Assembly (NCBI RefSeq): GCF_004912155.1
Contig: NZ_STGX01000013.1
Span: 116,651-180,650 of the forward strand
Direction: 5' to 3'
From: Glycomyces paridis
Lineage (GTDB): Bacteria; Actinomycetota; Actinomycetes; Mycobacteriales; Micromonosporaceae
DNA length: 64,000 bases
The notes under the pieces are model-generated. The model saw nothing but the letters and a program-made list of their open reading frames with translations, did not search any database and was not told the origin of the DNA. This document shows positions 34,263 through 42,194 of this stretch, piece after piece. Position 1 is the stretch's first letter. Every line of letters starts with the position of its first letter. Position numbers and translations under genes: made by a program.

Positions 34263-34290
34263 CGGCGGCACCGGAGTCCCGGTGCCGCCG
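34263..34290. terminator. bidirectional hairpin terminator
   Basis: Perfect 12-bp stem CGGCGGCACCGG/CCGGTGCCGCCG with an AGTC loop, between the convergent aldo/keto reductase and XRE genes. Confidence 0.85.
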
Positions 34291-34300
34291 CTTCGTGTTC

Positions 34301-34513
34301 CTACGGCTCGTCGGGAATCCAGCGGAGCACGTCCCCGGGCTGGCAGTCGAGGGTCCGGCAGATCGCTTCGAGCGTGGTGAACCGGACGGCTTTCGCGCGC
34401 CCGTTCTTGAGCACGGCGATGTTGGCGGGGGTGATGCCGACGGCCTCGGCGAACTCCCCGACGGTCATGCCGCGCTTCGCCAGGAGCACGTCGAGTTCGA
34501 CCGCGATGGCCAT
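34301..34513 (-). CDS. XRE family helix-turn-helix regulator (YozG-like)
   Basis: 70 aa, consisting only of an HTH_3/26-type domain: LAKRGMTVGEFAEAVGIT, then ANIAVLKNGRAKAVRFTTLEAICRTLDCQPGDVL. Such minimal regulators nearly always pair with a DUF2975 membrane protein, as here. The ATG shares one base with the DUF2975 stop (TGATG), so translation is coupled. It probably autoregulates through the AT-rich repeat cluster upstream of the pair. Confidence 0.88.
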   Translation of the reverse strand: MAIAVELDVLLAKRGMTVGEFAEAVGITPANIAVLKNGRAKAVRFTTLEAICRTLDCQPGDVLRWIPDEP

Positions 34514-35001
34514 CAGATGACCTCGGCCATCTCGGTCCGCAGCTCGGTCGCCTTGCGCAGCAGGCCCTTCATGATGAGCGTGAACATCGCGAAGGCCGCG
34601 CCGCCGCACGCGGCGGCCGCGAGCGAGCCGACGTCGCCGATCAGCCGCATCTCGTCGGCGCCGCTGCCGAACACGAAGAGGTAGGCGGCCGTGGCCGCGG
34701 CGACGACCACGGCGGCGCCGGTCGCCCACACGACGACGTCGACCCACCCGAAGGACCGCTCGCTGAAGATCGCGTCGCCGCCGATCAGGCCCAGCAGCCG
34801 CCAGGTCGCGAACAGGACGACCTGCACGCAGGCGATCCCCGCGATCGCGGCAGGCACGACCACACGGACCGCACCGAGCCCGTAGGTCGCCTCGACGTCC
34901 TCGGCGAGCGAGTTCGGCACCACCGCGAACTGGCCGAACAGGCCGGCGAGGAAGGCGCCCGCGAGGGCGAGGCGGAGCATCATGACAAGGAAGGCGTTCA
35001 T
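34513..35001 (-). CDS. DUF2975 membrane protein
   Basis: 162 aa with four membrane helices, a YGLGAVRVVVP loop and the C-terminal cytoplasmic LLRKATELRTEM helix, matching DUF2975. These proteins accompany small XRE regulators and are thought to modulate them from the membrane; the signal is unknown. The start at 35001 lies just downstream of a dense set of ATCGAT-type repeats. Confidence 0.82.
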   Translation of the reverse strand: MNAFLVMMLRLALAGAFLAGLFGQFAVVPNSLAEDVEATYGLGAVRVVVPAAIAGIACVQVVLFATWRLLGLIGGDAIFSERSFGWVDVVVWATGAAVVVAAATAAYLFVFGSGADEMRLIGDVGSLAAAACGGAAFAMFTLIMKGLLRKATELRTEMAEVI

Positions 35002-35012
35002 GCATCGATTAT

Positions 35013-35060
35013 CGATCGGTACCGATCGAAAATCAATAGGTTCACATCGAAAATCGATAG
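35013..35060. promoter_or_regulatory. operator cluster of the XRE/DUF2975 pair
   Basis: A perfect 16-bp palindrome, CGATCGGTACCGATCG (35013-35028), is followed by two direct repeats ATCGAAAATC[AG]ATAG at 35025-35039 and 35046-35060 (21-bp period). AT-rich in a GC-rich background. It lies directly upstream of the DUF2975 start. Confidence 0.6.
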
Positions 35061-35064
35061 ATTC

Positions 35065-35520
35065 TTATTGCTGCGCCAACTCCTCCTGGCTCATGCCGCT
35101 GACGCGGAACACGCTGATCGCCTCCTCGGCGGCGCACACGCCGACCTCCTCCAGCGCCTCCGACGGCAGGCCGAACGTCCCCGCCAGGAGGTCCCCTTCC
35201 CACAGCGTCACCTCGGCGCCGGACTCGTCGGTGACCGTGACCCCGACCCGCTCCCCGTCGACGGCCGCCGCCGCCTCCATGTGCCAGACGACGGTCTTGA
35301 GGGCCGGATCGCCGTCGGCGACCTCCACGAAGAAGCACCCCCGCTCGTACCGCAGCACGCCCGGAACCTCCAGAATATCCGGATAGCCCTGGGGCTCGGT
35401 GCCGTGGACGAGCACGGGATCCTCGCCCTCGGTCCAGTAGCGCTCCTCCGGTTCCGAAGGGGCGCAGGCGGTGAGTGCGACGAGCGCCGCCGCCGCGGTG
35501 AAAGCCGAAGTCCGTCGCAT
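35065..35520 (-). CDS. hypothetical lipoprotein
   Basis: 151 aa. Lipoprotein signal with lipobox ALTAC at residues 15-19. The mature part is small, acidic and beta-rich, with two cysteines (ERGCFFVEV, VGVCAAEE) likely bridged. No family recognised. It sits between the XRE/DUF2975 operator and the ECF41 sigma gene. A 16-bp tandem repeat lies 45 bp upstream of its start. Confidence 0.75.
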   Translation of the reverse strand: MRRTSAFTAAAALVALTACAPSEPEERYWTEGEDPVLVHGTEPQGYPDILEVPGVLRYERGCFFVEVADGDPALKTVVWHMEAAAAVDGERVGVTVTDESGAEVTLWEGDLLAGTFGLPSEALEEVGVCAAEEAISVFRVSGMSQEELAQQ

Positions 35521-35564
35521 GGGTCCTTCCCGGCCGGCGCACGGCCGCGCCGACCCCGCCGTTT

Positions 35565-35624
35565 TGTCACGACGCTGTCCTGTCACGACGCCGTCCTGTC
35601 ACGACGCCGTCCTGTCACGACTCG
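35565..35624 (+). repeat. 16-bp tandem repeat, 3.75 copies
   Basis: Unit TGTCACGACGC[CT]GTCC at 35565-35580, 35581-35596 and 35597-35612, with a partial copy to 35624. It lies between the lipoprotein start and the ECF41 sigma gene stop. Each unit begins with TGTCACG, similar to the -35 element recognised by ECF41 sigma factors. Confidence 0.85.
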
Positions 35625-35655
35625 ACCACATGCTATCGACAAGTCTCGATGGAGG

Positions 35656-36537
35656 CTAGTCCTCCAGGAGCGTCAGCTCCCGGCCGCGGAGGTGCTCGAC
35701 GTCGGCGATGCCTTCGAGTGCCGTCACGAGACCGTCCTCGACGGAGAACACGAGCATCCGCGTCGTGCCCTCCGGCGAGGTCGAGACCACCGCGACCCTC
35801 CCGTCCACCAGCATGAACTCCCGCGCCGGGCTCGCCAAGGCCGCGAACGTGATCGCGCTGCCCGCGATCTGCGCGGCCCCGCGGATGACCGCGCCGACCG
35901 GGCCGTCCGCGGTGCGCGCGGTGACCTCGGGGTCCAAGACCGCCACGAGCGCCTCGAAATCGCCCGCGCGAGCCGCCCCGAGGAACGCCTCCACCACCTT
36001 GCGCTGGCGCGAGACGTCGCGCGCGGGCGGCTCCTCGGTCCCCCGCACCCGGGCGCGGGCCCGGCTCGCCAGCTTGCGGGCGGCCACCGGGGTGCGGTCG
36101 ATGATCCGTGCGATCTCCTCGAACGGCACCGCGAACATGTCGTGCAGGACGAACGCGAGCCGCTCCGCCGGTTCGAGCGCCTCCAGGACGATGAGGAGCG
36201 CCAGGCCCACCGAGTCCGCCATGAGCGCCTCGGACTCGGGATCGGCCGGCGGGGCCGCGTCGGGCAGCGGCACCGGTTCGGCGCCGTGCTCGGGCATCGG
36301 CTGCTCCGACCTCGCCTTGCGGCGGCGCAACTGGTCGAGGCACACGCGCCCCACCACCGTGGTCAGCCAGCCGCTCAGATTCGCGATCTGCCCCGCATCG
36401 GTGGACGCCAACCGGAACCACGCCTCCTGGACGGCGTCCTCGGCCTCCCCCGAGGAACCGAGCATCCGGAACGCCACCGCCTCCAGCCGCGGCCGATCGG
36501 CCTCGAACCGGCGGGCCAGCCACACGTCGTCGTTCAT
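35656..36537 (-). CDS. ECF41 family RNA polymerase sigma factor (SigJ-like)
   Basis: 293 aa. Region 2 (AVAFRMLGSSGEAEDAVQEAWFRL) and region 4 (LEPAERLAFVLHDMFAVPFEEIARIIDRTPVAARKLASRARARV) are followed by a ~110-residue SnoaL-like domain. This is the built-in regulatory extension of ECF41 sigma factors, which have no separate anti-sigma. Start at 36537. It is divergent from its typical partner, a carboxymuconolactone decarboxylase-like gene that carries a recognisable ECF41 promoter. Confidence 0.93.
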   Translation of the reverse strand: MNDDVWLARRFEADRPRLEAVAFRMLGSSGEAEDAVQEAWFRLASTDAGQIANLSGWLTTVVGRVCLDQLRRRKARSEQPMPEHGAEPVPLPDAAPPADPESEALMADSVGLALLIVLEALEPAERLAFVLHDMFAVPFEEIARIIDRTPVAARKLASRARARVRGTEEPPARDVSRQRKVVEAFLGAARAGDFEALVAVLDPEVTARTADGPVGAVIRGAAQIAGSAITFAALASPAREFMLVDGRVAVVSTSPEGTTRMLVFSVEDGLVTALEGIADVEHLRGRELTLLED

Positions 36538-36617
36538 CGGAGCTCCTCTGCGATCGGGTACGAGGATATGACGCCCCGCGCCCGCCGAACGTGACCGTTG
36601 TGGCCCTCCGCACAAGC

Positions 36618-36644
36618 GGTCACGAAGCCCGGCCGCCGCCCGTC
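36618..36644 (+). promoter_or_regulatory. ECF41-type promoter of the CMD gene
   Basis: GGTCACG (36618-36624), 16 nt, CGTC (36641-36644). This resembles the reported ECF41 promoter TGTCACA-N16/17-CGTC. The predicted transcript starts just before the 16-bp repeat array and 70-75 nt upstream of the CMD start codon. Confidence 0.65.
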
Positions 36645-36652
36645 ATGGCGGT

Positions 36653-36716
36653 GCATCGAAACAGAGTTGCCTTGAAACAGCGTCGCATCGAAACAGCGGT
36701 GCATCGAACGAAGGAG
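36653..36716 (+). repeat. 16-bp tandem repeat in the CMD leader, 4 copies
   Basis: Units GCATCGAAACAGAGTT, GCCTTGAAACAGCGTC, GCATCGAAACAGCGGT and GCATCGAACGAAGGAG, exactly 16 bp each. The last unit supplies the AAGGAG ribosome binding site. The array fills the predicted 5' leader of the CMD mRNA. Confidence 0.85.
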
Positions 36717-36722
36717 CACCAC

Positions 36723-37193
36723 ATGGAAGCCCGCATCGACTACTACGCCAACCCCGTCGCCGCCAAATTCCAGAAGCACATCAACGCCGCCGGCCGCTCG
36801 ATCGCCGACACCGGCCTGCCCGAAGCGATCCCCAACCTCGTCCTCATCCGCGCCAGCCAGATCAACGGCTGCGGCGTCTGCCTCGACATGCACACCAAGG
36901 ACGCCGCCCACGCCGGCGAGACCCCCGTCCGCCTCGCCATGGTCGCCGCCTGGAGAGAAGCCGTCGTCTTCACCCCCGCCGAGAAGGCCGCACTCGCCCT
37001 CACCGAAGCCGGCACCCGCCTCGCCGACGGCGACGGCGTCAGCGACGAGGTCTGGAACGACGCCCGCGCCCACTTCGACGAGATCCACCTCGCCGCCCTC
37101 GTCTCCACCATCGCGCTCATCAACGCCTACAACCGCATGAACGCCATCACCCGCACCCCCGCCGGCACCTACGAACCCGGCATGTGGGGCTGA
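36723..37193 (+). CDS. carboxymuconolactone decarboxylase/AhpD-like protein
   Basis: 156 aa. AhpD-like fold with the redox motif INGCGVCLDMHTKDA (CxxC near residues 49-52 plus His), typical of the alkylhydroperoxidase-like CMD proteins. It probably reduces peroxides or acts on small carbonyl compounds. Divergent from the ECF41 sigma gene and preceded by that sigma factor's promoter motif. This is the standard sigma-target pair. Confidence 0.92.
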   Translation: MEARIDYYANPVAAKFQKHINAAGRSIADTGLPEAIPNLVLIRASQINGCGVCLDMHTKDAAHAGETPVRLAMVAAWREAVVFTPAEKAALALTEAGTRLADGDGVSDEVWNDARAHFDEIHLAALVSTIALINAYNRMNAITRTPAGTYEPGMWG

Positions 37194-37231
37194 CCGGGCG
37201 TTCGGGGACCCCGCCCGCGAGGGCGCCTCAG

Positions 37232-37237
37232 TACGCT
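37232..37237 (+). promoter_or_regulatory. -10 element, leaderless promoter
   Basis: TACGCT, exactly 6 nt before the ATG at 37244. Confidence 0.6.
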
Positions 37238-37243
37238 GAGGCG

Positions 37244-37510
37244 ATGCAGGGATTCGATGCAGAGATAGAGAAAGCCGTCTCCAGGGCGAGCAAGGCCGCC
37301 GGCTGGATGTACGCCCTCGCCGCGGTGACGCTCATCGTCGGGATCGTAGGCGCCGTCAACACCGGCGGCATCGGCCTCATCGCCGTCCTCCCCGCCGTCG
37401 GCCTCCTCTCCGGCCTGGGCGTCATCATCAACCTCCTCGCCATGCACCTCATGGAGACCTGGCGCCAGGGCAATCACGCTCGCGCCGCCGACACCCGGCA
37501 ACAGCAATGA
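37244..37510 (+). CDS. small two-helix membrane protein
   Basis: 88 aa. Short amphipathic N-terminus, then two hydrophobic helices (about residues 20-42 and 46-68) and a polar tail. No family recognised; small actinobacterial membrane proteins of this type are usually of unknown function. Promoter and start are unambiguous (TACGCT 6 nt upstream). A terminator follows. Confidence 0.75.
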   Translation: MQGFDAEIEKAVSRASKAAGWMYALAAVTLIVGIVGAVNTGGIGLIAVLPAVGLLSGLGVIINLLAMHLMETWRQGNHARAADTRQQQ

Positions 37511-37514
37511 CGAA

Positions 37515-37539
37515 GGCCCGGCCGCACCGCGGCCGGGCC
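37515..37539. terminator. bidirectional hairpin terminator
   Basis: Perfect 11-bp stem GGCCCGGCCGC/GCGGCCGGGCC with an ACC loop, between the small membrane protein gene and the convergent arcA. Confidence 0.8.
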
Positions 37540-37554
37540 CTCCCCCCCATCCGG

Positions 37555-38808
37555 TCAGAAATCCACCGGGTCGCGGATGATCGGGCAGGTCATGCAGTGC
37601 CCGCCGCCGCGGCCCCGGCCCAGCTCGGCGCCCACGATCGTGATGACCTCGATCCCCGCCTTGCGCAGCAGCGTGTTCGTCTGCGTGTTCCGGTCGTACG
37701 TCATCACCACCCCCGGCTCGAGCGCCACCGCGTTGTTCCCCGAATCCCACTGCTGACGCTCCGAGGCGTACTCGTCCCCGCCCGTCTCGATCACCCGCAG
37801 ACCCGAAAGCCCCAACGACGCCGCCACCACGTCGGTGAACGCCGCCGAACCGTGATCCTCAAGCTCCAGACCCGACTCGCCGCCGCCCGGCCGCAGCGAG
37901 AACGTGTGCACCGCGTCCATGATCCGCGGATACAACGTCACCACGTCCCGGTCCGCGAACGTGAACACCGTGTCCAGATGCATCGCCGACCGCAGCTTCG
38001 GCATCCCCGCCACCACCACCCGCTCCGCCGCACCGTCCGCGAACAACGCCCGCGCCACCTGCGTGATCGCCTGCCGCGACGTGCGCTCGCTCATCCCCAT
38101 GAGCACCACGCCGTTCCCCACCGGCATGATGTCCCCGCCCTCGAACGTCGCCTGGCCCCAATGCTCGTCCGGGTCCCCCCACCACACCCGCGACCCCACG
38201 AAATCCGGGTGGTACGCGTACACCGCCTTCATCAGCAGCGTCTCGTCGTGCCGCGCCGGCCAGTACAGCGGGTTGAGCGTCAACCCCCCGTACAGCCAAC
38301 ACGTCGTGTCCCGCGTGTACAGCGTGTTCGGCAGCGGCGGCATCAGATACTCCCGCGCCCCGCTCGACTCCCTCGCCAAGGCGATGTACGGCGGCCGCAA
38401 CTCCTCCGGCAGCTCCGACGTCGACAGGCCCCCGATCAGATGCTCCGCCAACTGCGCCGGCGACAGCGACTCCAAGAACGCCCGGGTCGGCTCGATCAGC
38501 CCCAACCCCACCTCGTTCGCCGTGATCTTCCGGTCCAGCAGCCACGACCGCGCCCGCGAGTCCGCCATCGTCTCCGCCAGCACCTCGTGCAACTCCACGA
38601 CCTCGATGCCCCTGCCCCGCATCTTGTTCACGAAGTCCGCGTGGTCGCGCTGCGCGTTCTCCACCCACATGACGTCGTCGAACAGCAACCCGTCCGCATT
38701 CGTCGGCGTCAGGCGCCGATGCGCCAGGCCGGGCCTGCACACCAGCACCTTCCGGAGTCGGCCGACCTCGGAGTGAACCCCGTAAGCGGCCTGTGCCCTA
38801 TCGGTCAT
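37555..38808 (-). CDS. arcA: arginine deiminase
   Basis: 417 aa from ATG 38808, with GGGAG upstream. It has the ADI active-site set: [10 protein letters not shown] near the N-terminus, [21 protein letters not shown] (catalytic His-Asp) and the C-terminal [10 protein letters not shown] nucleophile Cys. It converts L-arginine to citrulline and ammonia in the cytoplasm. Downstream of an arcD-type permease on the same strand. No ornithine carbamoyltransferase or carbamate kinase gene follows. Confidence 0.96.
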   Translation of the reverse strand: MTDRAQAAYGVHSEVGRLRKVLVCRPGLAHRRLTPTNADGLLFDDVMWVENAQRDHADFVNKMRGRGIEVVELHEVLAETMADSRARSWLLDRKITANEVGLGLIEPTRAFLESLSPAQLAEHLIGGLSTSELPEELRPPYIALARESSGAREYLMPPLPNTLYTRDTTCWLYGGLTLNPLYWPARHDETLLMKAVYAYHPDFVGSRVWWGDPDEHWGQATFEGGDIMPVGNGVVLMGMSERTSRQAITQVARALFADGAAERVVVAGMPKLRSAMHLDTVFTFADRDVVTLYPRIMDAVHTFSLRPGGGESGLELEDHGSAAFTDVVAASLGLSGLRVIETGGDEYASERQQWDSGNNAVALEPGVVMTYDRNTQTNTLLRKAGIEVITIVGAELGRGRGGGHCMTCPIIRDPVDF

Positions 38809-38859
38809 CAACTGCTCCCTCAACGCTCCACGGCGCTTGCCTCGATGGTCGGAATCGGT

Positions 38860-40299
38860 CTAGATGCTGATCCAGCCCAAGGCCAAGGCCACGATGCCGA
38901 GCACCGCCCCCGCCACCGAGACGGCCAACAGCACCGCCTCACCCGGACTGAACACCCGCCGGCCCTGCTCACGGCGGGCCATCACGAACAGGATCGTCGC
39001 CGGCGCGTAGATGACGAACGAGATGAGCACGAACCGCAGCCCCGCCGCGAACAGCAGAAACGCCGTATACGCCGTCGCCAGCAGCGCCACCGTCATCTCA
39101 CCGCCCGAACCGCGCCCCACCGCACCGCCCCGGCCCGCCGCCACCTTCACCGCGAACAACGCCGCCAACAGGAACGGAATCAACGTCAACGCACTCGTCA
39201 GATCCAGCGCGAAATTGAACGCGTCCTCCGAGAAATAGGTGACCACCAGGACCACCTGGCTCAACGCCGTCGTCATCACCAACGCCGGCACCGGCACGTC
39301 CGCCCGCGTCGCCGACCCCAGGAAGCGCGGCATGTCCCGGTCCTTCGCCGCCACGAACAGCACCTCGGCCGCCATCAGCGTCCACGCCAGATACGCCCCC
39401 AGCACCGACACGATCAGGCCGACGCTGACGAACACCTTCCCCCAGGTGCCGACCGCCTCCTCCAGAACACCCGCCATCGACGGCTGCCGCAGCTCCGCGA
39501 TCTCCTCCATCGGCATGACCCCGTACGACACGATCGTCACCGACGCGAACACCGCGAACACCGCGAGGAAACCCGTGATCGTCGCCCGGCCCACGTCCTC
39601 GCGCCGCTTCGCGTGCCGCGAGTACACGCTCGCGCCCTCCACTCCCAAGAACACGAACACCGTCGCCAGCATCGTCCCCCGCACCTGGCTGAACAGCGAA
39701 CCCGCATAGTCCGCGCCCCCGAAGTTCCCCGCGAACACCTCCGGGTCGAACACGAACAGCGCCAACAGCACGAACACCACGATCGGAATGAGCTTGGCGA
39801 CCGTCACCACCCGGTTGATCGCCGCCGCCTCCTTCACGCCCCGCTTGATGAGCAGGAAGAACCCCCACAGGCCCACCGACGACAGCGCCAGCGCCAGCAC
39901 CGTGTCACCGTCCCCGAGCGCCGGGACCAGCGCCCCCAGCGTCGACATGATGAGCACCCAGTAGGTGACGTTGCCGACGCAGGCGCTGGCCCAGTAGCCG
40001 AACGCGGAGAAGAAGCCCGGGTACTCGCCGAAGCCGGCCTTCGCGTACGCGTACACCCCGGCGTCGAGGTCGGGGCGGCGCATCGCGAGCCGCTGGAACA
40101 CGAACGCGAGCATGAGCATCCCGGTGCCGGCGATGCCCCACGAGATGAGGGCCCCGGCGACCCCGGTCTCCTGCGCGAAGCGGCGCGGCAGCGAGAAGAC
40201 GCCGGCGCCGACCATCGAACCGACCACCATGGAGGTGAGCGTCCAGAACGCGAGTTTCGCGGCGGGGTGGGAGGCGACCGGGGCGTCGGTCTGGGCCAT
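38860..40299 (-). CDS. arcD: arginine/ornithine antiporter-type APC permease
   Basis: 479 aa, about twelve helices. The first-helix motif MVVGSMVGAGVFSLPRRF and YWASACVGNVTYWVL are typical of the basic amino acid/polyamine antiporter (ArcD/YjdE) subfamily. Next to arcA it should exchange extracellular arginine for ornithine or citrulline. The gap to arcA is 51 bp, consistent with one transcript. Specificity is inferred from context. Confidence 0.88.
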   Translation of the reverse strand: MAQTDAPVASHPAAKLAFWTLTSMVVGSMVGAGVFSLPRRFAQETGVAGALISWGIAGTGMLMLAFVFQRLAMRRPDLDAGVYAYAKAGFGEYPGFFSAFGYWASACVGNVTYWVLIMSTLGALVPALGDGDTVLALALSSVGLWGFFLLIKRGVKEAAAINRVVTVAKLIPIVVFVLLALFVFDPEVFAGNFGGADYAGSLFSQVRGTMLATVFVFLGVEGASVYSRHAKRREDVGRATITGFLAVFAVFASVTIVSYGVMPMEEIAELRQPSMAGVLEEAVGTWGKVFVSVGLIVSVLGAYLAWTLMAAEVLFVAAKDRDMPRFLGSATRADVPVPALVMTTALSQVVLVVTYFSEDAFNFALDLTSALTLIPFLLAALFAVKVAAGRGGAVGRGSGGEMTVALLATAYTAFLLFAAGLRFVLISFVIYAPATILFVMARREQGRRVFSPGEAVLLAVSVAGAVLGIVALALGWISI

Positions 40300-40413
40300 G
40301 GCGTCCTCGCAGGTCAGGGCCGACTTGCCCAGGCGGGCGACGGGCGCTGGAGGCCTGAATATAACTCCCGATTCACCCGCGGGGGCCGAAACCGGCGCTC
40401 AGCCCGGCGCTGC

Positions 40414-41094
40414 TCAGTAGAGCTGGCCGGTCCAGACGTTGCCGGGGTCGTTGTACCAGGAGGTGTCGCACGCGTCCTGGTTGTAGCCAGCGTTCTGGCA
40501 GTCCTCCAGGTAGACCTCCTGCTCGGAGGGGCCGTAGAGCTGGCCGGTCCACACGTTCGAGGGGTCGTTGCGCCAGGAGGTGTCGCAGTCCTCCCAGGCG
40601 TATCCCGCGTTCTGGCAGTCGAGCATGTAGGCGTCCTGTTCGGACAGAGGGTACAGCTGGCCGGTCCAGGTGGTCCCCGGGTCGCTGTCCCAGGAGGTCG
40701 CGCACTCGTCCTGCGTGTAGCCGAAGTACTGGCACTCTTCGAGGTAGACGTCGTACTCGGAGGGTCCGGGGTCCTCGCTCGTCTCGCCGCCGCCGGTCGG
40801 CTCGGGCTCTTCGTCCTCGTAGAGCTCGCCGGTCCAGGCGGAGGAGGGGTCGAGATCGCGGGACCGCTCGCACTGCTCGCGCGAGTACCCGTCGGCTTCG
40901 CAGTCCGCGACGTACTTCGCGGCGACGCTCGTCGCCGGGGACTCCCCGCCGCCGTCCCCTTCGGGGCCGACGCCGAACCATCCGGCCACGGTCGTCACGT
41001 TCGCGGCGAACGCGACCACCGCCGCCACCGCGGAGGCGGCGCCGACGATCCAGCCGGTCTTTTTCCAGCTCACGGATGAGGAGTCTGCGTTCAC
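40414..41094 (-). CDS. membrane-anchored protein with four Cys-rich WTGQLY repeats
   Basis: 226 aa from GTG 41094. One membrane helix at ~14-36, then four repeats of ~38 residues of the form YxxDCxxxGYxxxxCxxSxxxDPxxxWTGQLY (about residues 60-92, 113-148, 152-187 and 191-226). Each has two cysteines that could form a disulfide. The first copy ends WTGELY and is the most divergent; a Glu/Gly-rich linker separates it from the rest. No family recognised. The promoter is leaderless (TAATCT 6 nt upstream). Confidence 0.8.
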   Translation of the reverse strand: MNADSSSVSWKKTGWIVGAASAVAAVVAFAANVTTVAGWFGVGPEGDGGGESPATSVAAKYVADCEADGYSREQCERSRDLDPSSAWTGELYEDEEPEPTGGGETSEDPGPSEYDVYLEECQYFGYTQDECATSWDSDPGTTWTGQLYPLSEQDAYMLDCQNAGYAWEDCDTSWRNDPSNVWTGQLYGPSEQEVYLEDCQNAGYNQDACDTSWYNDPGNVWTGQLY

Positions 41095-41100
41095 CAGCTC

Positions 41101-41106
41101 AGATTA
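41101..41106 (-). promoter_or_regulatory. -10 element, leaderless promoter with GTG start
   Basis: TAATCT on the minus strand, exactly 6 nt before the GTG at 41094. Confidence 0.6.
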
Positions 41107-41301
41107 CGCATTGGACGGTGGGGCGCCAGTCCTTAAAACGCGCGCAAGGAGTCACCTTCCGGGCACAGCTTCACAACCGTCCGCGCCGCGACCGCAAGTG
41201 TCGGGAACCCGACAGAACAGGGTTCCTCGCGCGGGGCCGCCGGCGCGCTCCGGCCGCTGCCTCGGCACGGTCCGAACCGGCGCCGACCTCGGCGTCCGCG
41301 C

Positions 41302-41307
41302 TAGTCT
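41302..41307 (+). promoter_or_regulatory. -10 element, leaderless promoter
   Basis: TAGTCT, 7 nt before the ATG at 41315. Confidence 0.55.
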
Positions 41308-41314
41308 GGCGCCC

Positions 41315-42121
41315 ATGCCCCGCCCCTCGCTCCGCGGCGCGTCCCCGCGCCTCCGCTTCGCCCTCGCCGCCGCAGCGGCCCAGACCCTCATCGCCGCGTT
41401 CGCCGCCGCGTCCTGGCTCCAGCACGGCACCGGCGCGGCGGCCGTGGTCCTCTTCGCCTCCTGGGCGGCGCTGGGCCTCGCGGTGATGGTCGGCAGCGGC
41501 GGGGTCGACACGGTCGCCTCGGTGTCGTCGGCGTCGGTCGGCCCGATCGGGGAACAGAAGGCGCCCGAGGAGGACCCGGAGACGGCTTGGATCGTCAAGC
41601 GCACGGCGCTGCTCCCGTTGTGCCAGATCGCGGTCGGCGCGGTCGTCTGCGGGGCGGCGGCGGTCCCGTTCGGCTTCACCGTCGCCGAGGGCGTGGCGAT
41701 CGCCGGCGGCGTCGGCGGGGCCTTCGGCACGCTCGCGATGATCGCAGTAGGCGCTTACCTTTCGGTGCTGTGCGGCGTGCTCGCGGCGCTCATCGTCGCC
41801 GTCCCCGCGCTCATGCTCTGGCGGCTCGCGGGCCGGCGCGGCGCGAACCGCGGGCCGATCGCGGCGATGGCGCTGATGATCCCGCTCGTGTTCCTGCTGG
41901 CGGTAGGCGCGACGCTCGGCGTCGGGGAGCCGAGCGGCGTGAACCCGAAGTCGACGACGCTGCCGGTGCTGCTGACCCTGTTCGGCGTCGACCTCGCCGA
42001 CCGGGGCTACCCGGTCGAGAGCCCCGCGTGGCTGTGGACGGCGAGGATCGCCGGGCTCGCGCTCGTCGCCGCCGGGGTCGCGGTGTTCAGGTCCGGGCGG
42101 TCCCGCCGTCGCCGACACTGA
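41315..42121 (+). CDS. polytopic membrane protein of unknown function
   Basis: 268 aa with about six hydrophobic helices, Gly/Ala-rich, and a soluble loop at ~65-92 (a VGPIGEQKAPEEDPETAW stretch). No family recognised. The upstream frame from 41111 was rejected because TAGTCT lies 7 nt before the ATG at 41315. Single gene; uspA follows after ~70 bp and has its own ribosome binding site. Confidence 0.72.
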   Translation: MPRPSLRGASPRLRFALAAAAAQTLIAAFAAASWLQHGTGAAAVVLFASWAALGLAVMVGSGGVDTVASVSSASVGPIGEQKAPEEDPETAWIVKRTALLPLCQIAVGAVVCGAAAVPFGFTVAEGVAIAGGVGGAFGTLAMIAVGAYLSVLCGVLAALIVAVPALMLWRLAGRRGANRGPIAAMALMIPLVFLLAVGATLGVGEPSGVNPKSTTLPVLLTLFGVDLADRGYPVESPAWLWTARIAGLALVAAGVAVFRSGRSRRRRH

Positions 42122-42194
42122 ATCTCGTAGCGGTTGGATTCGGCCCTCGCGGGTACCCCCGGAGCCACGGACTCGGCAGGACGGAGGGACGCAC

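Noticed and set aside
35565..35624. CRISPR array
   Set aside because: Repeats are 16 bp, directly abutting, without spacers or cas genes; a simple tandem array.
37507..41079. 1190-residue plus-strand open frame
   Set aside because: Antisense shadow of arcA, arcD and the repeat protein; low-complexity His/Arg/Pro composition typical of the complementary strand of GC-rich genes.
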